The notes: generated from the sequence alone by a model not told the origin. A stretch of DNA of 64,000 nt from JABDQZ01 sp963801985 (GCA_963801985.1 CAWDGV010000009.1:1-64000); one strand, 5' to 3'. Numbered from the stretch's first letter, positions 1-11,148 are shown. Program-made: numbers and translations.

Positions 1-3
1 CGG

Positions 4-1035
4 GTGGCCGGCGGCGCGTTCAATCGCAACTATACAGGGAGGGACGCGACGTGCATAGGAATCTGGATCATGGTACTGGCTGCGGTCGTGTGCGCGACCG
101 GATGCATGAGCACGAGCCATTCGAGCAACTTGGAAGGCTCTGGTAGCGGACTGGCGGCTCAAGAGACGCCACAAATTCCGCCCGCGCCAGGCTCCACGAA
201 GGCCGATGGGTGGGCAACCGCCTGGAAGAACAATCCCGTTGCCAAATGGTTCAGCCAACAGAAATCTCCCACGGATCCACTCCCGTCCGATTCCCAGCAA
301 CTACAAGTCCCCGCAAAACTGGACCCCATCTCCCTGGGATTTGCTTCGGATCCCCCAAATACCCAACTCTATGTGTCGATGGCCGAGATCAGCGACAAGG
401 GGGGGAACACCCAGCAAGCTCGACTGCTCTACCAAAAAGCCAGCACCCTCGAGCCAGACAATCTACCAGCCCTATTGGGATTGGCAAGACTGGAAGATCG
501 TCAAGGCCGACTGGACGAAGCGATTCAAATTTACCAGAAAGCGATCACCGCACATCCCCAGAATACGACCGTACTGAACGACCTGGCTATTTGCTACGCC
601 AGGAAAAATCAGCTGGAAACATCCCTGGACTTGCTGAGCAAGCCGTGCGGTTGCAGCCAGACAAGCCACTTTACCGTAACAACATTGCCAAGGTGCTTAT
701 CGAATTGAATCGGCACGAAGAGGCCCTTGTCCACCTCGCCGTGGTGCACTCACCGGCGGTCGCGCCACTACAACCTGGGCGTGTTACTCGCTCAGCGAAA
801 GCGCATGGAAGAAGCAACCAGGTACCTGGCGCTGGCGGCAAACATCGATCCCGAAATGCAAGCAGCCCGATCGTTACTTGACCAGTTCAACCGGGCCGCT
901 TCATCAGGTCCAGCCGCCCAGGTGCAACTGGCAGCACGACCAAGTATTGCGCATCCAGAACCACAAACATTGCCTGCCTCGATCTCAGAACTGCCAATTG
1001 GAGATGCCCCTCTGTTGCTACCTCCGGTGAATTAA
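4..1035 (+). CDS. TPR-repeat lipoprotein, frameshifted, start uncertain
   Basis: Probable cell-envelope lipoprotein with tetratricopeptide repeats. The N-terminus holds a hydrophobic stretch ending in a lipobox-like ATGC (residues about 20 to 34), then a Pro/Ser-rich linker. From about position 360 come TPR units, with helices of the type AQLLYQKASTLEPDN and AIQIYQKAITAHPQN. The reading moves to another frame near 630 (AEQAVRLQPDKPLYRNNIAKVL) and back near 767, where one extra c in gcgccactac breaks HYNLGVLLAQ. Read together the pieces give one protein of about 340 residues. The first codon sits at the window edge, so the true start may lie upstream. TPR proteins scaffold other proteins; no partner can be named. 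Confidence 0.6.
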
Positions 1036-1041
1036 AGGACG

Positions 1042-1741
1042 CTAACCGTCACGGCCGGTCGCAAACAATGCCCGGACGACTATCCGCGACCACGTCTCAA
1101 ATTGGTCCAGTTCGGCAATAATCTCCTCAACTGGCCGAAAGCCCGCGCCCTGTATTTCGCTCTCATTGGCCTGGATATTGGGTGACTGCACATCAAATCG
1201 GTGCACCACTCCCAGGTGAACTTTTCCGACCGGAGTTTCATCGTCGTTGATCATACCAACGCACTTTTCGGTATATTGCGTCTCGAGTACCACCTCCTCG
1301 GCCAGTTCCCGCCGCATCCCTTCAAGGTAGACCCCAGCATGGCCAGTACGGTCCTCACCTCCGGTTTCCTCTCCACATCCTGATTCGGCATCGAGTGTGG
1401 AAATATGGCCACCGATACCGACACTCCGCCTGGCATGCAAGCGCGATTCTCCCTGTCCACCGCCGCGTGTGTATTGGAATAGATGCGCCGATCCATCCGG
1501 TCTGGCGGTGACAAAACAGCATGTAAGGGATGAGCTGTTTGAAGCTGGGATCCTCTTCCATTGCACTTCGTCGTCGGTAGCTGACCTGATCGCTCTCCAG
1601 CAAACCTGGCAGATAACGATCGACTTGGGCGGAGAAACCCTGAAAGTGTCCCAGGGAATGAAACAGGGTGGTCGGCACCACCAATACACGTTCCTCAGCG
1701 ACAGTCTGCCCAGCAGAAGATTCTTCTTTCACGGTAGACAC
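1042..1741 (-). CDS. Nudix (MutT-like) family protein, frameshifted
   Basis: Begins with ERVLVVPTTLFHSLGHFQGF and ends after EEIIAELDQFETWSRIV. In the middle are a glycine after which the chain reads VGIGGHIS and the segment RRELAEEV, which resembles the REUXEE core of a Nudix box; the spacing from the expected upstream glycine is not canonical. Nudix enzymes hydrolyse nucleoside diphosphates linked to another group. One indel near 1510 separates the N-terminal part (1741 to about 1510) from the C-terminal part. It converges with the TPR gene, whose stop is 7 bases away. Family placement is moderately sure; the substrate is unknown. Confidence 0.5.
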
Positions 1742-2491
1742 AACGAATCCTTTCGATCGTATGGCCCTGGAGGGAAGCGAACAGTTCCGAGCGGCGATTA
1801 TACAACCTGGGAAGGGGGAAGGGGAAAGGAGAAGTACTCCGTACCCATACTTCTATTCCCCAGTGCCACCATGACTGCGGGTCAATCCTCCACCGGGAAG
1901 TCAATTTTCGCCTGTCCCTGTCCTACACGTGTCCTACGCGGGCTCCCACCCCCATGGACCAAAACTCCCGGATATCCGGCACATTCGAGCCTCCTCCAAT
2001 CTTCTGCTTGGCTCGAATCGCAATTGGCGAGCGCCGTCGAACCCACGACCGGCTTGCCGACATCCGGTGAGCTTCAGCAACACTTGGCGGACTCCGACTA
2101 TACGATTAGCATTGATTTGTTCCCATCACGGCCCCAGTGATGTAATGCCCCCCGTCGAGCACGCTCACCTCCATTCGGAGATCTGTCAGACGATATGGCC
2201 TGCGATGATTGTACAGCCCCCTGGCATTGTGGCATCTCATAAACATTTCGTCCACGACAATGAATCCGGGAAACAATCGTAAGCTACCATCCATAGACGA
2301 CTACCAAAAATACCGTTTCCCATTTGGCGGATGAACCCGAACTGGCAAACGCTCGCCAATGGCATAGTCCCGTGCCGGCGGCTTACATAACCTGCAGCCC
2401 GCGGTTCGACGCAAGGTGAATTCGGCTGGACTGAACAACAATAATCGGTTTTCGTTCCCTGGCTCTTTGTATACGACAACAGACAAACACC
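1742..2491. other. 750-base stretch without a recognisable gene
   Basis: Open frames exist on both strands but none shows a family signature. A purine-rich tract (gaagggggaaggggaaaggag) lies near 1810. The promoter for the sugar transferase at 2492 is presumably in the last 100 bases, but I see no clear elements. Confidence 0.4.
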
Positions 2492-3905
2492 GTGGTTACT
2501 CCATCCCAATTTCAGGTACGCACCCACCAGTCACTGTACGGGCTGGTCTATCGATTGCTCGACGCGTGCATGATCCTGGCCATGACCCAGGTGGCCACTC
2601 GCTTTTCGTGGCAGCTCCCAACAGGCACTCTACTCGTGACCAGTGCCGCTACGTTGCTGGCGTATGGAGTATCCACGGAGATTAGCGCACTTTACCGCAG
2701 TTGGCGAAGCTCACGCCTAATTCACGAAATCTGGTGCGTTTTGATCAGTTGGGTTTACACGGCCTCTGCCGTGCTGGGCCTCGGCATGCTGACACAATAC
2801 AACGCCCTGTACACTTATGAGTCCAAGCTGATCTGGCTAGTTGCCACGCCTTTGGCAATTGCGTGCGTACGCGTTGGATTTCGCTTGTTTCTACGGATGA
2901 TGCGCAAACGAGGATTCAACACCCAGCGATTTGCCATTTGTGGCATCAACCAACTCGGTTTGCAACTAGCCCACAATATCGAGCAGACGCCCGAACTGGG
3001 GTTGAAGCTAGTCGGTTTTTACGACGATCGACCAGAAAGCCGTATCGAACAGACCACGGACGAATCGTTACCTCCCGCCGGCGACCTGCGCCAGTTGATG
3101 GATATGGCCCGACGCGGCATGGTGGATCTCATCTACATCACCTTTCCGATGCGGGCCGAAAATCGAATTCGCGACTATCTGGAACAACTGAGCGACTCGA
3201 CCGCGTCGGTCTACATCGTTCCTGACTTTTTTGTTTTTCAAATGCTGCATGCCCGCTGGAATCAGATCAACGGATTGCCCGTGGTCAGTGTCTTTGAAAC
3301 GCCTATCAGCGGCATCGATGGTGTTCTCAAACGCGGGTTTGATCTGGTCGTCGCGACGCTGCTGCTGGTGCTGCTGGCCGTGCCGATGACAATCCTGGGC
3401 CTGCTGGTGAAATACTCATCGCCCGGCCCGGTATTTTTTCGCCAAAAACGGTATGGTCTGTCAGGGGAAGAGATCCATGTCTGGAAATTCCGTAGCATGA
3501 ACTGCTGTGACAATGGACCTTCGGTCCGCCAGGCCACGGTGGACGACGCGAGAATTACGCCCATCGGCCGCATCCTGCGCAAGACGTCCCTCGACGAATT
3601 GCCCCAAGTTTTCAACGTGATTGCCGGCAGCATGTCGCTGGTCGGTCCACGGCCTCACGCCACCGCACACAACGAACAGTATCGTCCGCTGATCCATGGC
3701 TACATGCTGCGGCATAAGGTCAAGCCAGGAATCACTGGCCTGGCACAAATCAATGGCTGGCGGGGAGAAACAGAAACCATCGAGAAAATGCAAGGGCGTA
3801 TTGAATGCGATCACCGCTACATTCGTGACTGGTCGTTGTGGATGGATATAAAAATTCTGTTCAAGACGGCTTTGGTCGTGTCTGAGGCGGGAAAACGCGT
3901 ACTAA
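2492..3905 (+). CDS. Undecaprenyl-phosphate sugar phosphotransferase (WcaJ-like)
   Basis: Inner-membrane enzyme that moves a sugar-1-phosphate onto undecaprenyl phosphate to start an exopolysaccharide or O-unit. GTG start. The N-terminal half has four or five membrane helices, then a Rossmann-like CoA-binding region (FAICGINQLGLQLAHNI). The catalytic bac_transf domain follows, with KRGFDLVVATLLL, SPGPVFFRQKRYG, WKFRSMN, TSLDELPQ and SLVGPRPHA. The family's usual ending GKNAY plus stop is visible in another frame at about 3889 to 3905, so small indels near 3880 displace the C-terminus; the unbroken frame would otherwise run on to 4054. The real stop would overlap that of the convergent DUF1571 gene. 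Confidence 0.85.
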
Positions 3906-4855
3906 TCCTTGAAGATCGCCGGATTGTCCTTGTCGAAGTCCTGATCGGTGAAACCATTGTTGACTTTCAGCTTCAGGTACGTATAGACCTCTTCCAACGG
4001 AGGCGCTTCACCTGGTTGCTCGGGCCAAAGGTAGGCCGAGTAACGAATCGGTAGACGCAACTGGTTATCGATAAAGATCTCGGCTTTATAAAAGCGGAAG
4101 TTACTTCGTGGAGTGGGATGCGTACACCTCCAGCAAGGTCACTGGCCGGCCATTCATAATCCGCTGCGAATGTTTCACCTCGCACTCACCGAAATTCACA
4201 TCGTTGGAGGCAACTTCAACGAGTTCCCGAGTCAGTTCACGGACACCCAACTTCATGATGGGATATTTCTGACCATTCATGGCCATGTGGCCTTCGGGAT
4301 CGAATTCCAATTTCCCGAAACGGCGTTTCCAGCCACAATCCATGGCGACCAAGACACCCTTCGGCCTCAGGTCCTCGTTGTACAAAACTTCCCGGCCCTT
4401 GCACGGCTTGAGGAAAAACATGTAGACCGAAAATGGTTTGTGCCTGACTTTGATAAAGGCAGCCTGCTCCTCGCCCAATTGGCCATTGATGCGTTCTTGC
4501 TTGAGCAAAACCGCACTGTAGTCGGCGATTTGCTGGTCAATTTCCTGCCAGGCATTTTTCCGCCATTCGCAAGGCGGGCTGCAGAGGATGCTCACCAGGT
4601 CGTTGGGTCAGGTCAAACGGACATTGTGGTTTCTGCGGTGGTGTTAACCCGGGAAGCCAGTTGGGGCGTATGCTTGGAATTTTCCTCGTGATTGACCCGT
4701 ACAACAGGTTCCACTAATGTGCTGGCAGATCTTGCTGCCTGCGGGCCTGAAGCCGGTGGGCTTGGAACCTGCTGGCCCGGAGCCTGCTGTCCCAGCGTGC
4801 CAAAAACGAGAAACAGTGCGAGGACCCGATAGCTGTTTTGCTTTGCTCTCATCAT
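3902..4855 (-). CDS. DUF1571 secreted protein, frameshifted
   Basis: Starts with a signal peptide (MMRAKQNSYRVLALFLVFG...), followed by a Pro/Gln-rich linker. The conserved DUF1571 region includes ADYSAVLLKQERINGQ, KPFSVYMFFLKP, KGREVLYNED and GRPVTLLEVY. The C-terminus reads RYSAYLWPEQPGEAPP and ends NPAIFKD. At least three indels must be stepped over (near 4610, 4555 and 4115). DUF1571 proteins are common in Planctomycetota and have no known function. The start at 4855 is chosen because it begins the signal peptide. This gene is one reason for placing segment A in that phylum. Confidence 0.7.
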
Positions 4856-5087
4856 GAATGTGTCTTTCCTCATACCACTCACGCGCGGTGGAAGCGTGGT
4901 GGTCTGACAAGTCCTGTCTGGCAGGCCAGGAACTGGAGGGTATGCTGGCATGTCGCCAGATAGCCCTGACCGTTCGTTGCGGCGACTCACCACAATCACG
5001 CGCATGGCTAATCCACAAGGGCGGCATCGTACAGAACTCTCTCCGTCAAGGGAATAGAATCTTCTCCCAACACAAGAAACGCTAGCT

Positions 5088-5756
5088 ATGCAAATACCTA
5101 AGGTCCATCATTGAATCTATTGTTTCCGTCGCTTTCGAGGAAAATTGCTTTCTGGTCCGCACTGGAAGACCGCCAGGATTGCCTTGTGATCGATCCCGGG
5201 CTTGGAGCCCGACAAAATTCTGCTGCGGCTCAAGCGGCAACAGCTCACACCCACAGCGATCCTCAACACCCACGGCCATGCGGATCACATTGCTGGTAAT
5301 GCCGCCTTGAAGGAAGCCTACCCCGATTGCCCGTCTGATCATTGGCCACGGCGATGCGGACAAGCTGACCGATCCGGTCAAAAACCTCTCCGCCGGTTTC
5401 GGCGTTGGCTTGACCAGCCCCCCCGCGGACCGCACCGTGCGAGAAGGCGACGTCCTGGAATTGGCCGGTTTCCAACTGATCCGTGCGGGAAACACCCGGC
5501 CACTCGGCAGGTCATGTGGTGTTTGTGACTCAAGGCTTGGAGCCGGTGCACCTCTTTGGTGGCGATGTTCTCTTTGCCGGCAGTGTGGGACGAACCGATT
5601 TCCCCGATGGCAGTTGGGAACAACTCCGCAGCTCGATCCAGGAAAAGCTCTTCAGCTTCCCGACGACACGAATGTCTACACCGGGCCACGGCCCGACAAC
5701 AACCATTGGCCAGGAAAAACGGTCCAACCCGTATGTTGGCCTGAATGCATACGCTA
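5088..5756 (+). CDS. Metallo-beta-lactamase fold hydrolase (glyoxalase II-like), frameshifted
   Basis: Carries the metal-binding signature THGHADHIAG (HxHxDH), then HSAGHVVF (third His), GGDVLFAGSVGRTDFP (bridging Asp) and STPGHGP (last His). This set and order match hydroxyacylglutathione hydrolase and related thioesterases, which bind two metal ions. The frame changes near 5115, 5200, 5330 and 5470. The C-terminus ends around NPYVGLNA; the exact stop is unclear because of another possible indel. It converges on the histidine kinase. A glutathione substrate is not established, since planctomycetes often lack glutathione. Confidence 0.7.
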
Positions 5757-5824
5757 GCTGGCAGCGAGGGGAACTGATTCCGACTCGCGGCGGGCAACTT
5801 CTTCCGAAGCTGGAAGGCCTGGAG

Positions 5825-7790
5825 TCATTTCGCTGCTTGCGACTGGGCATCCGGAGGGACCGCGGTGGCAGGAAGTTCGAGAACAAACCGACTTCCTTCC
5901 CCTGATGTACTGGCGACATGGATCTGACCACCGTGCTCTTCCATGATTTTTCGGCTTACCGGCAATCCCAGCCCTGTTCCACGGCCTCCCTTATGGGAAA
6001 CAAACACGGCGAATATATTTTCCAGTTCATCCGGATCAATCCCCTGACCATTATCTTCGACAATCACCTGGACAACGTTGACTCCATCCTCATGAACGGT
6101 ACTGATCTTGACCCAATTCTTGGCTTCGCCGCTGGTGGAATCGGTCGGATCGCAAGCGTCAATCGCATTGGTCACGACATTCAGTATTGCCCGATGCAAG
6201 GCTTCCGGGTCAAACATCAACGTGGGCATGGTCGGAGCCGGCCGCCACTGGAGAGTCCACTCCCTGATCTTCGGCGCGTGACTGCATCAAGCCGATCACT
6301 TCGGCCGTCACTTCGTTCAAGTTCGCAGGTTCCAGCACAGGCTCGCGTTCCTTGCTGTAGGTAAGCATATCCATCACCAGGGAGGAAATACGGTCCTGAT
6401 TGCGCTCAACAATATCCCAGCCTTTGCGAATGGTCTCCACTGCCTTGCACCGTGCTGCTTCGCTGCTGTTTCTTTCAGCTTCCTCATTGGCATCGCCAGT
6501 CAGGCCGCCGCCGTCAGTGCATGGTCAGCCCCCGTCAGTGCATGATCAGCCAAGCCCAGTTCGATCAAGTAACTACCACCCCGTACGCCTTGTAAAATAT
6601 TCTTAATATGGTGGGAAAGCGATGCGATGGTTTGCCCCACCGCCGCCAGGCGTTCAGCTTGCACCAAAGCTTTGTAGTAGGAGGTATCTTCCACCGCCAG
6701 CGCCGCTTGATGGGCAATGGCGATCATCAGCTTCAGGTGCTCCTCGGTAAACTGGTTGCCCTTGCCGCCGCCGTCGGCGAGTTGTCCCTGCAACATCCGC
6801 TGAGGCGTTACCGAGGTATCAATGTAGATGACGCCCACCACATGGTAGCGACCCTGCATCGGTACACAAATCGCTTCGCGTACGCCCAATTTCACGATGC
6901 TTTTCGCCGGATCCCAACGCTCGTCATCACGGGCATCACTGGTAAGCACACCCTCGTTCCGTTCTACCACATAATCGAGAATTGTTTTACTGAGGGTAAT
7001 TTTCTCCTCGGCTCGTACACCACGGCGATGACGACGCACCTTGGGCACCAAGCGACCGGTCTGCGCATCCTTAAGCATGATACAGCCACGATCGGCATCG
7101 ACCCACTCAAAGATCATATCCATGATACGAGCCAGGAGCTGTTCGATATCCATCGTGTGGCTAATGGCCAGCGCCGTCCGGTACATAATCTGCAAGTTAC
7201 TGCGGGCTCGGGCAAGCCAGGGGCTGGAGGAATCGCTCGCTTCGGGTAACAGCCATTCGCTCCCATGACTGTGGCTTAGCGAGGCAACAATGCGCGAATT
7301 GTCATCCGTCGCCATCCGCGGCACGATATGGATCTGATCCGCAATATTGTCCAGAGAATCTTCAACAAACCCCGTGTAGAGCAATAGTGACTTGCCAAAC
7401 TGCAACTGGTCGCCACTGACCAATTCGCGTTGTTCGGCTACTGGAATGGTGGCGACTTGATCCGCGTCTCCCCTGGCCGGAACATCTCTTGCCTTGAGCC
7501 TTTTGATCAGCAACATGGCCACTCGAACGGGTCGGATCCACTGGTGGGCTGCCCTGCGTCGGGCAGCCACTTCGCAGTTGCTGCCCATTGACAAACGTGC
7601 CATTGGAACTATTCAAATCGCGCAGCAAGTAGATGTTGCCACGGCGAACGAGTTCGGCATGAACCCGTGAAACTTCCGTATCGTGCAAGCGGACCGCGTT
7701 ATTTTGGGTACGCCCCACGGTAACGATGTCGTCTTCCAACTGAAAACGCGTTCCCTGATCGCGTCCTTGAATGACGAAAAGCGATGCCAC
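5825..7790 (-). CDS. FHA-GAF sensor histidine kinase, frameshifted
   Basis: Cytoplasmic sensor kinase with no membrane segment. Domains in order: an FHA domain, which binds phosphothreonine (VGRTQNNAVRLHDTEVSRVH, then LNSSNGTFVNGQ); a GAF domain of about 150 residues (ISHTMDIEQLLARIMDMIF, DRGCIMLKD, VVGVIYIDT); a HisKA-type helix pair whose H-box reads ASLSHHIKNILQG; and an HATPase domain with N-box NVVTNAIDACD, G1 box VEDNGQGID and G2 box GRGTGLGLPVS. Frame changes occur near 7570, 6500 and 6225. It lies 19 bases after a receiver-domain gene, so the two are probably a two-component pair. The signal is unknown. Confidence 0.85.
6511..6551. repeat. 21-base tandem duplication inside the kinase gene
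   Basis: ccgtcagtgcatggtcagcc and ccgtcagtgcatgatcagcc repeat with a 21-base period and encode two copies of a seven-residue unit (DHALTGA/DHALTAA) just after the H-box region. It sits beside one of the frame breaks. Confidence 0.7.
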
Positions 7791-7809
7791 GAGGTAAATC
7801 CTCTCCTAG

Positions 7810-8406
7810 CTAGATAAGAATTGAGGGACTGCCAAAGGCTCGCCACAGAGATTCGGAGCCCATTGGAAAAGTGAACTGCCGCTCAATGTCCACAGCAGGC
7901 CCCCATCCTGTGCATTGAGAAGAGCCAACGCATGACCCAAGGAATTCCTGACACAAGTCGAAGTGGGCTGCGAAATCGGGTTCAGGCACACCAGCCAGCA
8001 ACCCTTCGATTCTACGAATCAGCGGCGCGTAATGGTAGGGCTTAGAAACGAATTGTCCTGTCGGTAAGGGCCCTGCAAGCCGCTTTGCGGTTCCGAGTAC
8101 AACGATTGGGATATCGCTGCGGGTGGCCATCTGCCCCAGATCGGCTCGGGCCTGCCTGGAAGGGCGACGATCGCTTTCCATATCGTAGACGATCAGATGG
8201 GGCTGGCGATCACGGACCAACTGGGAAGCCCGGTCCGGACCACTGGCCTCGAATGTCTCGACCCCCTCCCGTTTCAGCAACATACACAGAATTTCACGAG
8301 ATTCGCTCGAGGCATCAACAATCAGAATCCGCCGTTGGGAAATCTTATGGGTGGTCTTGGGAAGCACCCTGGATACCTCCATGGTGGCAGGTCGTGGGCT
8401 GGACAT
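7810..8406 (-). CDS. Response regulator receiver protein
   Basis: A single receiver domain fills residues about 20 to 140. RRILIVDASSESRE supplies the acidic pocket (one Asp, where most have two), LIVYDMESD holds the likely phosphorylated Asp, IVVLGTAKR carries the switch Thr region, and FVSKPYH has the conserved Lys-Pro. No output domain is visible; the last 60 residues after LIRRIEGLLAG look unlike any domain and may lie beyond an indel. It is immediately upstream of the FHA-GAF histidine kinase on the same strand, its likely partner. Confidence 0.75.
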   Translation of the reverse strand: MSSPRPATMEVSRVLPKTTHKISQRRILIVDASSESREILCMLLKREGVETFEASGPDRASQLVRDRQPHLIVYDMESDRRPSRQARADLGQMATRSDIPIVVLGTAKRLAGPLPTGQFVSKPYHYAPLIRRIEGLLAGVPEPDFAAHFDLCQEFLGSCVGSSQCTGWGPAVDIERQFTFPMGSESLWRAFGSPSILI

Positions 8407-8642
8407 ACGTGGCGGGAAGATGACAGCCCTTGTGGGGCGGGAAGCATAGGATTTGCCGCTTCCTGTGTCAAAGGAGAAAATCAGAAAAATTGCCCTTTAC
8501 GCCACCTGAAGTTCTCGGCACAATACGCCCCACATTTTCACCGTCCTCCCCTTCCCGCAGTCGATAGGGGCGGGTCATCCGCATCAGCGGATAGTCACTT
8601 AGTACGGGTCATGGATGACCTCTTTCAGCAAGGAGTGCTGAC

Positions 8643-9288
8643 GTGAGATCTCAGCTGCTTACTCTCAGTGTCTTGGGAATTGTTCTTTCCTCTGCGTCCT
8701 CCGGTTGTCGCCCAACAACAAAACCCGGCAGGCGCGAATTCCTCTCGATTTAACATCGCGGTAGTCGATGTCAGTTACATCTTCAAGAACTACCAACAGT
8801 TCCGGTCGTCGATGGATGCCATGAAAAAGGAAATGGAGTCGGCGGAAGGAGAACTCAAAGCCGAACGCGGACAAGTGCAAGCCCGTGAAGAACAACGAAC
8901 CAGCTTCAAGGTAGGATCCCCCGAGTTCAAAAAAATTGATGAGGAAATCGCCCGTCTGAAGGCCGAGTTCAATCTCAAGGCCGGGCGAATTCGCAAAGAC
9001 TTCCTGGAGCGAGAGGCAAAGGTCTACTATCAGACCTATCTGGAAGTCAGCAACATGGTGAAATACTACGCCCAGCAGCACAGCATTGGCCTGGTCCTAC
9101 GGTTCAACGGCGACCAGGTCGATCCCAATCGGCGTGAAAGCGTGTTGCGTGCGATCAACGATCCTATCGTGCATCAGAACAACATCGACATCACGCCTGA
9201 CATTTTGGCATTGTTGAATCGCAGCAACGGAGCCACGGCGGGCGGAGTGGCACCGACAGCCAGTCGTGGCGGACCCACGACGCGCTAA
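8643..9288 (+). CDS. ompH: OmpH/Skp family periplasmic chaperone
   Basis: Skp-type chaperones hold unfolded outer-membrane proteins in the periplasm. A GTG at 8643 begins a signal peptide (SQLLTLSVLGIVLSSAS); one indel near 8700 then moves to the main frame at VVAQQQNP. The mature part has the typical FNIAVVDVSYIFKNYQQF strand, a long charged coiled coil (residues about 50 to 115) and a C-terminal strand. Length fits the family. It is followed by lpxC and lpxA, an order common in many Gram-negative genomes, which supports an envelope role. A shorter in-frame start at 8668 would lack the signal peptide. Confidence 0.8.
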
Positions 9289-9304
9289 ACGGCATGGAAA
9301 ACAG

Positions 9305-9335
9305 GGGCCATCGGAGGGCATCCCTCCGATGGCCC
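9305..9335 (+). terminator. Perfect 14-bp hairpin after ompH
   Basis: gggccatcggaggg pairs perfectly with ccctccgatggccc around a cat loop, 16 bases after the ompH stop. There is no T-run behind it, so it may be an mRNA-stabilising or processing hairpin rather than an intrinsic terminator. Confidence 0.55.
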
Positions 9336-9372
9336 TGGTTCCCCTTCCTGCTCCTTTCCAAGCAGTTCCGTC

Positions 9373-10246
9373 ATGTTCCCATCGATGCAAACTACCATCG
9401 CGCACCCTGTATCCGTAGCCGGGTTTGGCTACTGGAGCGGAAAAGATATCCATGTCGAATTCCGTCCTGCGATGGTAGACACGGGCATCGTTTTTGTACG
9501 TGCCGATCTCGGCCCTCACGCGCGCATCGCCGCGCGGGTTGAAAATCGTATCGACATGGCGCGCCGCACCAACCTTCAATTATGGCAGTGTCAAAGTGGA
9601 AATGGTGGAGCACGTACTGGCCGCCTTAGCCGGATTGCGGATTGACAATTGCGAGGTATGGGTCGACCAGGCGGAAATGCCCGGTTGCGATGGGTCCGCA
9701 AAAGCCTTTGTCGATGCGTTGGACAAGACCCGCCTGGTCAAACAGGGCATGGCATCTCCACTTTTGAAAGTGACTGAAACCATCCGCGTGAGCCAAGGAG
9801 ATCAGTGGGTCGAAGCTCGGCCGATCGCCGGTGGCGGCTGCCTGATGGAGTACCAGCTGGATTATCCCCAGGCCCCGGTCATTGGCCGCCAATCCGCAAA
9901 GTTTGCGCTTACCCCTGAAGTCTTTCGGCAAGAAATTGCCCCCTGCCGCACCTTTGTGCTGGAACACGAAGCGCTGCAGATGATCCAGCAAGGCTTCGGC
10001 ATGCGCGTCACCTCCCGCGATCTGCTTCTGTTCAACGATACCGGCCCAGTCGACAATCAGCTTCATTTCGACAACGAATGTGCCCGCCACAAGGTGCTCG
10101 ATTTGGTTGGCGATCTGGCTCTGGTCGGTTGCCGCCTGGAAGGGCATTTCCTTGCCCATCGCAGTGGGCACCAGCTCAACGCCCTGGCTGCCCGCGCCTT
10201 ACTTGATCGATTCGCACCTGAACAAACACTACAAAAAACGGCATAA
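9373..10246 (+). CDS. lpxC: UDP-3-O-acyl-N-acetylglucosamine deacetylase
   Basis: Zinc enzyme of the committed step of lipid A synthesis in the cytoplasm. Visible motifs: VEHVLAALAG (catalytic Glu and first zinc His), MPGCDGSAKAFV, CRTFVLEHE, and RHKVLDLVGDLALVG with the second zinc His and the zinc Asp, then the late His in HRSGHQLNALAA. One indel near 9575 separates the first 65 residues from the rest. Start at 9373; an in-frame ATG at 9385 is also possible. Length of about 290 residues is close to the family norm. It lies in an ompH-lpxC-lpxA-oxidoreductase cluster. Confidence 0.9.
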
Positions 10247-10336
10247 GATATCCCGTCTCAACGCGAACACCATGCATATTCCGACCACCCTGCCATCTCG
10301 GCATTCCCCACGATAGCCCTGGAAGAACTCAGTCAA

Positions 10337-11148
10337 ATGGCAACCAGCATCGCAGCAAACGCCTGGATCGACCCACGAGCGGAAATCGATAACGAAGTCG
10401 AAATTGGTCCATTCTGCACCATTGGCGCGGGAGCAAAAGTCGGCCGCGGCACCCGATTGATCAGCCATGTTACGTTGATGGGCGATGTCACCATTGGCAA
10501 CAATAACATCATTTATCCCCATGTCGTCATCGGGGCCGAACCGCAAGACACCAGCTACCGCGGTACCGACACGTCTGTCCAGATTGGCAATGGCAACACA
10601 CTCCGTGAAGGAGTTACCATCAACCGTGGCACGGAAAAGGAAGATGGCATCACCCGGCTGGGCGAATATAACTTCCTGATGGGCAACTGCCATGTGGCCC
10701 ACGACTGCAAGCTGGGCGATCACATTCTCATTGCCAACGGGTCGCTGCTGGCGGGCCATGTCCATGTGGCCGACCATGCCTCCCTCTCCGGGAATTGTGC
10801 CATCCACCACTATGTGTCGATTGGCAGCTATTCCTTTGTGGCCGGAGTTATGCAGAGTGCTCCACGACGTGCCTCCCTACATGCTGGTGGAAGGAATTCC
10901 AGCGCGACCCCGCTGCATCAACATCGTGGCCATGAAACGAAATCAATTTTCTCGTGATGCCATCGACCGGCTCGCTGCTGCTCACCGACTACTCTATCGC
11001 ACCAAAGTCGGTGTGCATCACGCTCGTGAAATTCTGCACCGCGAATGGGCAGATGACCGAGGAAGTGGAACACCTTCTTGCCTTTGTCGAAGGGCAACAG
11101 GAAGGCAAACATGGTCGCCGACGGGAGTCGGTAAGGAGAGCCGCATGA
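10337..11148 (+). CDS. lpxA: UDP-GlcNAc O-acyltransferase
   Basis: First acyltransferase of lipid A synthesis; a left-handed beta-helix trimer in the cytoplasm. Hexapeptide repeats are clear from residue 10 on (IGPFCTIGAGAKVG, IGNNNIIYPHVVIGAEPQD). MGNCHVAHDCKLGDH carries the catalytic His. The C-terminal helical part continues in other frames: VPPYMLVEGIPARPRCINIV after a break near 10,855, then MTEEVEHLLAFVEGQQEG after one near 11,040. The stop overlaps the start of the next gene (ATGA), which indicates translational coupling. Confidence 0.9.

Noticed and set aside
1397..2140. 247-residue plus-strand frame
   Set aside because: Overlaps the Nudix gene antisense and shows no domain or signature.
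3906..4054. 50-residue C-terminal extension of the sugar transferase
   Set aside because: It reads antisense through the DUF1571 coding region, and the family ending occurs earlier in another frame.
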